Shown here: one piece after another, positions 16,906 to 25,379 of the stretch
Position numbering within the stretch: the stretch's first letter is position 1
Layout: every line of letters starts with the position of its first letter
Assembly: GCA_964429245.1 (NCBI GenBank)
Contig: CAYSBE010000004.1
Coordinates: 1 to 48,627, forward strand
Length of the DNA: 48,627 bases
Source of the DNA: CAYSBE01 sp964429245
Lineage (GTDB): Bacteria; Bacteroidota; Bacteroidia; UKL13-3
Direction of reading: 5' to 3'
The notes under the pieces: model-generated
What the model saw: the letters and a program-made list of their open reading frames with translations, nothing else
Told to the model about the DNA's origin: nothing
The model's database searches: none
Program-made: the position numbers and the translations under genes

Positions 16906-17818
16906 GGGTTCAATACAAATAGAAAAAATAGCTCATTTCTCCGGGCACAAAGGTGCAATATTTTCACTTGAAAAAAGCATAAACCCAAATTGCTTTTATA
17001 GTGGTGGAGATGAAGGTTATGTTGTTGAGTGGAATTTTGAAACAAAAGTTGATGGGAAATTAATTGTGAATGTTCCGAGACCTATCTACTCACTAAAACT
17101 TGATGAAAAACGAAAGCGCCTATTTTGTGGAAGTGCATCAGGAAATTTGTACGTAGTTGATTTGAATACGTTGAAAGAGATTAGAAACATCGAAGCACAT
17201 ACCAATGGTATTTATGATATCAAAATCAATAATGAACTGTTGTATACATCAGGTGGAGATGGGAGGGTATGTGTTTGGGATATAGACACCCTTAAGTTAT
17301 TACATTCATCACAATGGTGTGATAAAAGTGCAAGGGTTATTGCCATACACCCACACGATGACGAGATAGCGATAGGATACAGTGACCACAAAATCAGGAT
17401 TGCCACATCTCAATTAACGCTATTGAATACCATTGATGCACATAATAATTCAGTGTTTGCATTAGCCTATTCACCAGATGGAGATTTTATGCTTTCAGGG
17501 GGAAGAGATGTAATGTTGCGTAGCTGGAATAGAAGTCTTGGCTTTGAACTAGAAATTGATATTCCTGCCCACAGCCTACATATTAACTCAATTGTGTTCA
17601 GTCCTGATGGAGTTTATTTTGTAACCGTTAGTATGGATAAAACAATAAAGATTTGGGAAACGAAAAACATTCAACTGTTGAAAGTAATTGATAAAACTAG
17701 AAATGATGCACATATAAATTCCATTAACAAGGCAATTTGGGTAAATAACAACACGTTTGTTACTTGCAGCGATGACAGGCAAATCATGATGTTTAAACTA
17801 AATGTACAATCCGTGTAA
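16904..17818 (+). CDS. WD40-repeat beta-propeller protein
   Basis: 304 residues with about seven WD40 blades and no signal peptide, so it is probably cytosolic. Blade features include GHKGAIFSL, YSGGDEGYVVEW, AHTNGIYDIK with TSGGDGRVCVWDI, AHNNSVFALAYSPDGDFMLSGGRDVMLRSW, AHSLHINSIVFSPDGVYFVTVSMDKTIKIW and TCSDDRQIMMF. One propeller of seven blades fills the whole protein, so it is a scaffold without a catalytic domain. It lies 21 bases before the patatin-like gene in the same direction, suggesting an operon. Confidence 0.9.
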   Translation: MGSIQIEKIAHFSGHKGAIFSLEKSINPNCFYSGGDEGYVVEWNFETKVDGKLIVNVPRPIYSLKLDEKRKRLFCGSASGNLYVVDLNTLKEIRNIEAHTNGIYDIKINNELLYTSGGDGRVCVWDIDTLKLLHSSQWCDKSARVIAIHPHDDEIAIGYSDHKIRIATSQLTLLNTIDAHNNSVFALAYSPDGDFMLSGGRDVMLRSWNRSLGFELEIDIPAHSLHINSIVFSPDGVYFVTVSMDKTIKIWETKNIQLLKVIDKTRNDAHINSINKAIWVNNNTFVTCSDDRQIMMFKLNVQSV

Positions 17819-17839
17819 TATTTACTATTTTTACCACGA

Positions 17840-18595
17840 ATGGATAAACCCATAACATATGGATTAGTGCTTTCAGGAGGTGGGGCCAGAGGATTTGCTC
17901 ATTTGGGTGTATTAAAGGCATTAAAGGAAAAAGGCATTCAACCAAATGCAATATCGGCAGTTAGTGCCGGTGCGCTTATTGCAGTATTTATTGCAGATGG
18001 ATATAGTCCTGATGAGGTTTTCGAAATTTTCTCCAAGTTGCATCTGTATCGTGCGGTTTCATTGCGAGAGCCCAAACTTGGGTTCTTAAAAGCAACAGGC
18101 ATTCAAAAAATGATGGAAAAACACTTGCGTCATAAAAATATTGAAGACCTGAATATGCCGGTTTATATTTCTGCTACCAACTTCATTAAATCAAGAACGG
18201 ATTACTTCTCTTCTGGTCCAATTATACAGGCTGTGTTGGCCTCTTCTGCCATACCACTTATATTTAAACCTTACTCAATCAATAATGAATTGTATGTAGA
18301 TGGTGGACTTATGAATAATTTACCTGTAGAACCTTTAATAGGGAATACGGATTTTATCATTGGCGTAAATGTGAATAGTTTCAATGAAATAAAACAATTA
18401 CTCAACATCCGAGGCTATATTGATAGGATTATACACCTAGCCATTAGGGCTAACGTAAAAAATAATATTGATAAATGCGATTGGTACATCGAGCCTCCTA
18501 ACTTGATGAAATACAATCTTTTCAGGTCGGCATCGGCAAAAGAAATTTATCAGACAGGATACGATTACACAATAAAATTTCTCGAAAATCAATAA
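17840..18595 (+). CDS. patatin-like phospholipase (RssA/YchK type)
   Basis: 251 residues, with no signal peptide. It has the oxyanion loop GGGARG (13-18), the nucleophile elbow AVSAGAL (Ser42) and YVDGGLMNNLP with the catalytic Asp154. These form the patatin Ser-Asp dyad of lipid acyl hydrolases. The usual elbow is GxSxG; here the first glycine is alanine (A-V-S-A-G), a mild departure that probably keeps activity. Being short and cytosolic, it resembles RssA rather than the T9SS-associated PlpD-like proteins. It probably shares an mRNA with the WD40 gene. Confidence 0.9.
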   Translation: MDKPITYGLVLSGGGARGFAHLGVLKALKEKGIQPNAISAVSAGALIAVFIADGYSPDEVFEIFSKLHLYRAVSLREPKLGFLKATGIQKMMEKHLRHKNIEDLNMPVYISATNFIKSRTDYFSSGPIIQAVLASSAIPLIFKPYSINNELYVDGGLMNNLPVEPLIGNTDFIIGVNVNSFNEIKQLLNIRGYIDRIIHLAIRANVKNNIDKCDWYIEPPNLMKYNLFRSASAKEIYQTGYDYTIKFLENQ

Positions 18596-18644
18596 TTTGG
18601 CATTCCATTTGTAATTCAATAACCAAGTTTAAAATAAAACAATC

Positions 18645-19241
18645 ATGAAAACCACAAAAACACAAATCACCATAGCCATTGCATTTATGGTTTTGGCTGT
18701 TGCAAGCGTATCTTCTTGTAAATCAAAAAAAGGTACACCTATTGAGAAAGAAACAGGAGCAAAAGAAATAACTGTTCCTTTTAGTTCGAAAGAATACCAA
18801 AGCGATAAAGACTTTTTTAGGGCTAAAGCATCAGGTAATAGCATTGATATGATGACAGCAAAGAAAATTGCCATGCAAAATGCAAAAGCTGAAATGGCGG
18901 GATTAATACAATCAACCGTAAAACGTGTTACTGAACAATACACCAACCAACGTCAAATTGGAAATACCCAAGAGTTCTCAAACAAATTTGAAGAAATTGC
19001 AAGAGAAGTTACCAATCAGGAGCTGGTTGATGTTAAGGTGTTAGGTGAAAAAATATTGAAAGAAACCAACAATTCATTTACCTACTGGGTAGCTATTGAG
19101 GCCAATAAACAAACTATCCTGAACGGAATTGATAAAAGCATTGGCGCAAACCAAAAATTGCAACAAGACTACGACAAGAAAAAGTTTGAAGAGATATTTA
19201 ACTCCGAAATGGAAAAATTGGCCAAAGAACGCGGTTACTAA
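18645..19241 (+). CDS. LPP20-like lipoprotein 1
   Basis: 198 residues with a lipoprotein signal peptide (lipobox VSSC, Cys25). The mature part has a charged linker and an alpha/beta domain with AKKIAMQNAKAEMAGLIQSTVKRV and EVTNQELVDVKVLGEKI, then SFTYWVAIEANK. This resembles the LPP20/FlgT-N-like domain, in which a helix with repeated A-x-x-x-A is followed by strands. A C-terminal coiled helix ends the protein (KKKFEEIFNSEMEKLAKERGY). Role unknown, probably at the envelope. A terminator follows it, and a related longer lipoprotein starts 58 bases later. Confidence 0.78.
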   Translation: MKTTKTQITIAIAFMVLAVASVSSCKSKKGTPIEKETGAKEITVPFSSKEYQSDKDFFRAKASGNSIDMMTAKKIAMQNAKAEMAGLIQSTVKRVTEQYTNQRQIGNTQEFSNKFEEIAREVTNQELVDVKVLGEKILKETNNSFTYWVAIEANKQTILNGIDKSIGANQKLQQDYDKKKFEEIFNSEMEKLAKERGY

Positions 19242-19251
19242 TTTACTTATG

Positions 19252-19280
19252 GCAAGGCTCAATTGAGCCTTGCTTTTTTT
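19252..19280 (+). terminator. intrinsic terminator between the two LPP20-like genes
   Basis: GCAAGGCTCAA (19252-19262) is directly followed by its reverse complement TTGAGCCTTGC (19263-19273) and a run of seven T. The stem is perfect. The next gene starts only 20 bases after the T-run, so it may be fed by partial read-through or by a promoter inside this spacer. Confidence 0.9.
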
Positions 19281-19299
19281 AAACATTTGTAATACATCC

Positions 19300-20685
19300 A
19301 TGAGGCTTAAAGCATTTACATTATTCATTTCAATACTTTGTATTGCTTCGTGCAAAACAAAAAAGCAAACTACAGAGGCTCCGCGTAGCAAGCCTCAATG
19401 GACAAGTACGAGGCCTATTGATAACAATTATTACATTGGAATTGGGATTGTAAATAAAAATGTGGGTGCAGATTATCAGGGTGTAGGTAAAAAGAATGCC
19501 ATCAATGATCTTGTATCTGAAATTAAGGTAACAGTAAATACCCAATCACTTCTTAGTCAATTTCAAGATAATGCTGAATTCAGACAAAAGTTTGAATCAG
19601 AAACAAGGCTGGCGGCACTAAATACAATTGAAGGCTTTGAAGTAGTAGACAGCTGGGAAGATCAAAATACCTATTTTGTTTATTACCGACTATCAAAAGA
19701 AAAATATGCAGAAATAAAACGCAGGAAAATGATGGCTGCTGTTGATCGTGCTGAAAACTTTTATAAACAGTCGCTTCAATTAAATAGTCTAACTGATTAT
19801 ATGCAGGTACTGCGCTTAAAAATAAGGTCATTAGCTGCCGTGCAAGATTACCTTAATGAAAATATTGAAGTAAACATCAATGGCAAAAATGTATCTCTAA
19901 TCAGTGAAGTGTTAACCTCTATACAAAAGCAACTGATACAACTTAAGGTAGAATCACAAACCAAACAACTTTCAGGAAAAGTAGGTAAGCCGGTATCGAC
20001 ACCAATAAAAGCGAATGCATATGATGCTACAACCAAAACTGCTTTGGCATACGTTCCATTAATATTTCAAAGTGAATCAGGAAAAGTAAGGGGAGGGGCA
20101 GCCGTTCCAACAAACGAGAGTGGTGCTGCGGATTTATATATTTTAAGCATTTTATCACGCGATCCTGTTCAAACAGTCAAAATTGTGCCTGACATAAAAT
20201 CAATTATGCAGGTAGATAGTTTGAATGATATACTCAAAAATATTTTGTCTAGTATGGATGTGAACAGTCACCTGATTAGAATACAGGTTACACCGCTAAA
20301 TATTTTCTTGGTGGCTAAGGAGCTAAACTATTCAACACAAATGTCCAACACACCCATTGAAACACTGGTAAGAAGAACATTGAATGAAAATGGATGCTTA
20401 TTTGTATCAACTCCAGAGCAAGCCGATTATACACTTACCATAAACGCAAACACAGAAAAAGCAGCTGCAATTTGGGGGAATATGCAAACAGCAAACCTTG
20501 ATATTTCAGTTTCGCTTTATGATATGAACCTAAAAAGTAGTGTATATAAAGACGGAGTTTCTGGTATAAAAGGTTACCACACAACAGCCGAGCAAGCAGG
20601 TATGGATGCTTACAAGCAAGGGCTTGAGAAATTTAACAAAGAAGTACTGCCCAAGTTAATGGCAGAACTTTATCGATTAAATTAA
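19300..20685 (+). CDS. LPP20-like lipoprotein 2, multidomain
   Basis: 461 residues from ATG 19300 (MRLKAFTLFISILCIASC; lipobox IASC, Cys18). The earlier in-frame TTG at 19270 lies in the terminator and is rejected. After the lipid anchor comes PQWTSTRPIDNNYYIGIGIVNK and an LPP20-like alpha/beta domain (KKNAINDLVSEIKVTVN, then YFVYYRLSKEKYAEIKRRK). A helical segment, a middle beta-domain of Ig-like or carboxypeptidase-regulatory type (GKVRGGAAVPTNESGAADLYI) and a C-terminal domain (EQADYTLTINANTEK, DISVSLYDMNLKS) follow. The last resembles domains of LptE/FlgT-like envelope proteins, but I cannot assign it firmly. Its stop overlaps the convergent acyltransferase stop by 4 bases. Confidence 0.75.
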   Translation: MRLKAFTLFISILCIASCKTKKQTTEAPRSKPQWTSTRPIDNNYYIGIGIVNKNVGADYQGVGKKNAINDLVSEIKVTVNTQSLLSQFQDNAEFRQKFESETRLAALNTIEGFEVVDSWEDQNTYFVYYRLSKEKYAEIKRRKMMAAVDRAENFYKQSLQLNSLTDYMQVLRLKIRSLAAVQDYLNENIEVNINGKNVSLISEVLTSIQKQLIQLKVESQTKQLSGKVGKPVSTPIKANAYDATTKTALAYVPLIFQSESGKVRGGAAVPTNESGAADLYILSILSRDPVQTVKIVPDIKSIMQVDSLNDILKNILSSMDVNSHLIRIQVTPLNIFLVAKELNYSTQMSNTPIETLVRRTLNENGCLFVSTPEQADYTLTINANTEKAAAIWGNMQTANLDISVSLYDMNLKSSVYKDGVSGIKGYHTTAEQAGMDAYKQGLEKFNKEVLPKLMAELYRLN

Positions 20686-22445
20686 TTCAGCAAATCGATG
20701 GTTTCGGTTGGAACCTTACTAAAGTCCATGATTAAAAAGCCATCCAAAGAATTGTTAAATTTAGGATCAATATTAAACGCGATTATTTTCGCGTTTTGTT
20801 TTAGGTACTTTTTAAGCAAAACTGGCATTTTCATTCCTGAAATTTCTATTTCTGAAATGATGTCATCAAGCATTTTCATATCATCAGGTTGCATTTTTAA
20901 AAGTTGACCAATCTCCCCTTTTGATTGAAATTTATATTTCTTGCGTGGTTGAACCATCTTTGCCAATTTCTCATCATGGTGGTGATGATAAATATAATCT
21001 ACCAATAAATCTTTTGACAATTTTGAGAAGTTGTTGCTTATGCTTACAGGGCCAATCAAGTACTTATAACGGTTGTTCTCTTTTTTTAAGAATTCAAGTA
21101 CGCCCTTCCATAATAACATAAGGCTTAATGGCTTTTTTTGGTATTCAGCTACTATAAACGAACGACCCATTTCGAGAGAACTTTTCAGGTAAGGGCTAAA
21201 TTCTTTATTCATCTTAAAAAGCTCATTTAAATAAAACCCCTTCTTTTTATATCTTCTGTACAGCACATCCCCCAAACCAATACGATAGGAGCCAACAAGT
21301 TTTTGTGCATCATGATCCCAAATAAACAAATGCTTGTAGTGAAGGTCGAATTCATCAGAATCATAACTTTTATTGGTTCCCTCGCCAACGCTTCTGAAAG
21401 TAATTTCACGCAATCGGCTAATTTCCCTTAATATATTTGGGATAAATCTTGCCCCGGTAAGGTAGATGCCAAAATTGTTGTGTTTGAAAAGTAGGGATTT
21501 TGATTCGATGCGTTTTATTTCTTCAGCCATTAACGATACAGGTGTAGCATCAATAATTGGTTCAGGTGTAGTTTTTGTATGAATTAAATCACCAATTTTA
21601 AAATGTGTACTAATATCAAGGGATGAACCCAATGCATAGGTTTTGGCGCGTAAGTATCTTAATAATTGGTCAGGCTCATTTATTTCTTGAATGGTTCTAA
21701 TTGAAACAGGTTTGCCAATGCGTACCTTTATCTTGTCATTTTGTTTATTAAATAATTCAGAAGGCAGCTTAGCTGTTCTTAATGAAGGATGAATAAGACC
21801 TAGTATATTAAAAGATAAGCTGTTTTTGCCCGAGAAATACATAGGCACTACTTTGACGTTTGATTTTAAAATCATTTTGCCAACTACACTACCCCACATC
21901 TTATCACTTATGCTAAGTGTGTTCATTTTAAATGCAGACACCTCTCCCGCAGGAAATATTCCTATCGGATGACCTTCGGCAATTAATTTGATGGACTGTT
22001 TTATACCGGATATGCTTAAACCTTTTTTATTCTCAAATGGATTTACAGAAATAAAATTTTCAGATAATTCAGGTATTTGGCTCAATAAATAATTGGCCAT
22101 TATTTTGAAATCCGGTCTTTTTTTAGACATGATGGAAAGCATAATTAGCCCGTCAATTCCTCCATATGGATGATTTGCTACCACAATAAACGGTTCATCC
22201 ATTGGAATATTCTTCAAATCATCTTCTGGATATTCATAATCTATATGCAACATCCTAAGTACCGCATCTGCAAAAGCAACACCGCCTTGTTTTTCAGCTG
22301 CAACTCCATATACCCTGTTTACCTGGTCTAGTTTTAATGTTTTCATGATAAGCGATGCAAAGGCTTTGGGTTTTATTACTTTTGATGTAATCAGCTTTTC
22401 AATTTGCTCTTCTTTGATTAATTGCTTTTTAGCCATTCTTATCAT
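20682..22445 (-). CDS. fused acyltransferase, OlsF-like (ornithine or glycine lipid synthesis)
   Basis: 587 residues in two parts. The N-terminal half is a PlsC-type lysophospholipid acyltransferase with ANHPYGGIDG (H-x4-D, 90-99), FPAGEVS (164-170) and VVPMYFSG. The C-terminal half (from about 320) is a GNAT-like domain of the OlsB/hemolysin type: GIYLTGARFIP, LFIWDHDAQKLVGSYRIGLGDVLY, SLEMGRSFIVAEYQKK and YLIGPVSISNNFSKLSKDLLVDYI. This order, O-acyltransferase then N-acyltransferase, is that of OlsF, known from Serratia and Flavobacterium, which makes ornithine lipid. In Bacteroides the equivalent GlsB and GlsA, which make glycine lipids, are separate genes. The head-group amino acid cannot be told from sequence. 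Start at ATG 22445 or 22436. Probable inner-membrane periphery. Confidence 0.82.
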   Translation of the reverse strand: MIRMAKKQLIKEEQIEKLITSKVIKPKAFASLIMKTLKLDQVNRVYGVAAEKQGGVAFADAVLRMLHIDYEYPEDDLKNIPMDEPFIVVANHPYGGIDGLIMLSIMSKKRPDFKIMANYLLSQIPELSENFISVNPFENKKGLSISGIKQSIKLIAEGHPIGIFPAGEVSAFKMNTLSISDKMWGSVVGKMILKSNVKVVPMYFSGKNSLSFNILGLIHPSLRTAKLPSELFNKQNDKIKVRIGKPVSIRTIQEINEPDQLLRYLRAKTYALGSSLDISTHFKIGDLIHTKTTPEPIIDATPVSLMAEEIKRIESKSLLFKHNNFGIYLTGARFIPNILREISRLREITFRSVGEGTNKSYDSDEFDLHYKHLFIWDHDAQKLVGSYRIGLGDVLYRRYKKKGFYLNELFKMNKEFSPYLKSSLEMGRSFIVAEYQKKPLSLMLLWKGVLEFLKKENNRYKYLIGPVSISNNFSKLSKDLLVDYIYHHHHDEKLAKMVQPRKKYKFQSKGEIGQLLKMQPDDMKMLDDIISEIEISGMKMPVLLKKYLKQNAKIIAFNIDPKFNNSLDGFLIMDFSKVPTETIDLLN

Positions 22446-22514
22446 AAATTTACCTTACGAAGTAGTTATTCAAATATTAATTAAATCTTATTTGCATGTA
22501 AACTTAATGTTTTA

Positions 22515-22544
22515 TTGCCTCTTTGGTAAATTTAAATAGTTTTG
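22515..22544 (+). promoter_or_regulatory. candidate Bacteroidota promoter for the DUF58 gene
   Basis: TTG (22515-22517), 19 bases, then TAGTTTTG (22537-22544), matching TTG-N17-23-TAnnTTTG. The ATG at 22551 is 6 bases past the box, so the transcript would be almost leaderless. It supports the ATG start over the TTG at 22542. Confidence 0.4.
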
Positions 22545-22550
22545 AATGGT

Positions 22551-23468
22551 ATGAACAATAAGGAGTTGATAAGCGAGCAATATTTATTAAACACACCTTT
22601 AGAGCTTATTGCTACACAAGTGGTAGAGGGATTTATAACAGGCATGCACAAGAGTCCATTTTATGGGTTTTCAGTGGAGTTTGCTGAACACCGCTTGTAC
22701 AATACCGGAGAGTCAACCCGGCACATTGATTGGAAATTATTTGGCAGAACAGATAAGTTATTTGTTAAACGATACGAAGAGGAAACAAACTTACGATGCC
22801 AAATAATCATTGATACATCTGCTTCGATGTATTTTCCGCAGGACTCCTTGAGTAAAATAAAATTTTCTATTTATGCTGCGGCAAGCATCATTCATATGCT
22901 GAAAAAGCAACGTGATGCAGCAGGTATTAGTCTTGTTAGTAATGACATCGATTTTCATGTGGCACCAAAGCTTCAAAATGCGCATCACAAATTGATGATG
23001 CAACAACTTGAAAAGTTGATGACAGGTGGTCAAAAACAAGTATCAAGAAGCAATCTATCAGCTTCATTACATAAGCTTGCTGAGATGATTCACCGAAGGT
23101 CTTTGGTTATTATATTCAGTGATATGTTTGATACGGCAGACGACAAGAGCAAACTTTTTGATGCACTTCAACACCTTAAATTCAATAAGCATGAAGTTAT
23201 ATTATTTCACGTAGTTGATAAAGAAAAAGAACTGGCATTTGATTATAGCAACAGGCCATATTTATTTACAGATAGTGAGTCAGGGGAAAAAATAAAAATA
23301 ATTCCGTCACAAATAAAAGCTGATTTCCAGAAACGAATGGAGGAATATATTCATGAGATGAAAATTAAATGTGCGCAATACAAAATAGACTTTTTTGAAG
23401 CACACCTAGGTACTGATTTTTCTCATGTGCTAACCCAGTTTTTAATAAAAAGAAGCAAATTGTATTAA
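22551..23468 (+). CDS. DUF58 (vWA-like) domain protein
   Basis: 305 residues from ATG 22551. It has the DUF58 core: FAEHRLYNTGESTRHIDWKLFGRTDKLFVKRYEEE, then a von Willebrand A-like fold with CQIIIDTSASMYF (a D-x-S-x-S MIDAS motif) and SLVIIFSDMFD. DUF58 proteins usually accompany MoxR ATPases and other vWA proteins as a chaperone-like module. No MoxR gene is adjacent here, which leaves this as a separated member. It is followed after 2 bases by the FAD oxidoreductase, so the two are cotranscribed. Confidence 0.9.
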   Translation: MNNKELISEQYLLNTPLELIATQVVEGFITGMHKSPFYGFSVEFAEHRLYNTGESTRHIDWKLFGRTDKLFVKRYEEETNLRCQIIIDTSASMYFPQDSLSKIKFSIYAAASIIHMLKKQRDAAGISLVSNDIDFHVAPKLQNAHHKLMMQQLEKLMTGGQKQVSRSNLSASLHKLAEMIHRRSLVIIFSDMFDTADDKSKLFDALQHLKFNKHEVILFHVVDKEKELAFDYSNRPYLFTDSESGEKIKIIPSQIKADFQKRMEEYIHEMKIKCAQYKIDFFEAHLGTDFSHVLTQFLIKRSKLY

Positions 23469-23470
23469 GT

Positions 23471-24604
23471 ATGTTCAGCATTTGGGAGCAAACAGGGTTT
23501 TTACATTATGATACGATAGTCGTAGGCAGTGGTATTACCGGATTGTCTTGCGCATTGCAGCTTGCAAAGGCTAATCCAAATCATAGAATTGCTATTTTGG
23601 AGCGAGGTTTATTGCCAAGTGGCGCAAGTACAAAAAATGCAGGTTTTGCATGCATTGGCTCTTACACAGAAAAGAAATACGATTTAGAATTAATGGGTGA
23701 AGACTTGTTTCTACAACTTATAGAAAATAGAAAACAAGGGCTTGAAAGACTTAGAAACGAACTGGGCGATCTGAATATTGATTTTCGCTCATATGGCGGT
23801 TATGAATTAATTACTGAAAACTCAACAGTAGTTTCAGCAGATGAGATTGAAGTGATGAATAATCTTTTGAACCCTATATTTAATGCACCTGTTTTTGAAG
23901 TCGCAAATCAGAAGATTCATCAATTTGGATTTCAACAAGTGAAACAGCTTATTGAGAACAAGTATGAAGGGCAAATTGATACAGGTAAAATGATGCAAGC
24001 ATTAATTTCGAAAGTCACTTCAATGGGAGTTAACATCATAACTGGCGCGGAGGTTATCGGTTTTGAGGAATCATCGTCATTAGTAACTATCAGCTGTAAA
24101 TCAACCATTCAACATTTACCTAAGCATACATTTACCGCAAGTAAAGTGGCCATTTGTACCAATGCCTTTTTGCATAAATGGTTTTCAGAAGAAGACATAA
24201 CACCCGGAAGGGGCCAGGTTGTATGCACAAAGCCTATTTCAAACTTGCTGTTTAAAGGAGTATTTAGCATAGAAGAGGGTTACTACTATTTTAGGAATTT
24301 TGAAAATAGGGTATTGTTTGGAGGAGGCAGAAACCGAGATTTTGAAGGAGAACGAACGATGGAATTTGGCAATACACAGGTTATTATTAACTCATTGATG
24401 GAATATTTGAAAGAAGTCATTCTTCCCAATACACCTTTCGAAATTGATTTGACATGGTCAGGTATTATGGCATTTGGCAAACAAAAGCAACCTATTATAA
24501 AAAGGGTTTCGGAGAATATGATTATTGCGGGCCGATTAAATGGTATGGGAGTGGCTATAGGAATGCATGTTGGGGTAGCTGCCGCAAATGAATTAATGGC
24601 TTAG
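23471..24604 (+). CDS. FAD-dependent oxidoreductase (DAO family)
   Basis: 377 residues. The dinucleotide site is DTIVVGSGITGLSCALQLA (GxGxxG at 19-24), with LERGLLPSGASTKNAGFA as the second FAD contact typical of DadA/glycine oxidase-like enzymes. The C-terminal part has TPGRGQVVCTKP, LFGGGRNRDF, WSGIMAFGKQKQPII and a final NGMGVAIGMHVGVAAANEL FAD motif. It oxidises an amine or amino acid; the substrate is unknown. There is no signal peptide or rubredoxin domain. It probably shares an mRNA with the DUF58 gene. Confidence 0.88.
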   Translation: MFSIWEQTGFLHYDTIVVGSGITGLSCALQLAKANPNHRIAILERGLLPSGASTKNAGFACIGSYTEKKYDLELMGEDLFLQLIENRKQGLERLRNELGDLNIDFRSYGGYELITENSTVVSADEIEVMNNLLNPIFNAPVFEVANQKIHQFGFQQVKQLIENKYEGQIDTGKMMQALISKVTSMGVNIITGAEVIGFEESSSLVTISCKSTIQHLPKHTFTASKVAICTNAFLHKWFSEEDITPGRGQVVCTKPISNLLFKGVFSIEEGYYYFRNFENRVLFGGGRNRDFEGERTMEFGNTQVIINSLMEYLKEVILPNTPFEIDLTWSGIMAFGKQKQPIIKRVSENMIIAGRLNGMGVAIGMHVGVAAANELMA

Positions 24605-24714
24605 TTTATACATCACTAAACTATTTTAATATTTTAAGTTATTGATTTACATATGTAAAAGATAGTTATTCCAATTAAATGCACAGTAGTTTTATAAATG
24701 TGTCTTTGGTTACC

Positions 24715-24722
24715 TATTTTTG
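24715..24722 (+). promoter_or_regulatory. candidate -7 box (TATTTTTG)
   Basis: It matches TAnnTTTG and lies 21 bases before the ATG at 24744. It overlaps a TTG at 24720 that could otherwise be read as a start, which favours the ATG. No clear -33 TTG. Confidence 0.35.
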
Positions 24723-24743
24723 CCATTATATTTCAATGAGTTA

Positions 24744-25379
24744 ATGAAAAAAATGAATAGCGTATTTAGCTATATAAAAGGAAGATTTATTGCAAAATAT
24801 AATCCGGATGTAAGCCAAACCATTAAATATGTGGCATCAGATGAAAACCTCCAAAGTTTGTATCACGCCATGAAATCATCTACATCAGGAGAGCTTGACG
24901 AGATTGCTGAAGCAGATAGAAAACACATATTATCGAAGAGCATTTTTCAAATTCTTGATTACTATGGCACTCCACTATTTATTACTCATACAAAATATGG
25001 CAAAGCTGTACATGAAACCGCTCATTATAAAAAGCGTTTTTTCGGATATAAGACTTCAATTGTCTATCACTTTCTCAACAAAAAATTAATCGCAGTGATG
25101 TATTGTATTAAGTTTGGTAATAATACTGCAGAAAAGGATTTACATCAGATGGCCATTCAACAATTTGGTGTCGATATCCATAAAAATGATTTTGCCGGAC
25201 TTATTGATGGCGCTGGCAACCTCATTCAGTACAATACACAACATGATTTGAGAATAGATATATTCAGTAATCCCAATCATGTAATTCCCCACATACAGCA
25301 AATCATTAAAAAATCCGGAGTCGTAGTTGTTGATTTACCCAAAGTTACTAAAGATGAAAAAATAGAGTTTCAGTATTAA
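24744..25379 (+). CDS. protein of unknown function
   Basis: 211 residues from ATG 24744 (MKKMNSVFSYIKGRF; 24753 also possible). It is mixed alpha/beta with no signal peptide, no membrane segment and no recognised motif. Visible blocks are a helical N-terminus (SDENLQSLYHAMKSS), two aromatic-rich strands (YYGTPLFITHTKYGKAVHE, RFFGYKTSIVYHFLNKK) and a C-terminal segment VIPHIQQIIKKSGVVVVDLPKV. Only one cysteine. The last 4 bases overlap the convergent ettA stop. Confidence 0.65.
   Translation: MKKMNSVFSYIKGRFIAKYNPDVSQTIKYVASDENLQSLYHAMKSSTSGELDEIAEADRKHILSKSIFQILDYYGTPLFITHTKYGKAVHETAHYKKRFFGYKTSIVYHFLNKKLIAVMYCIKFGNNTAEKDLHQMAIQQFGVDIHKNDFAGLIDGAGNLIQYNTQHDLRIDIFSNPNHVIPHIQQIIKKSGVVVVDLPKVTKDEKIEFQY

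Noticed and set aside
22551..24604. DUF58 plus FAD oxidoreductase as a MoxR-type system
   Set aside because: The usual MoxR ATPase and other vWA or BatD-like partners are absent nearby, so a complete system cannot be claimed.
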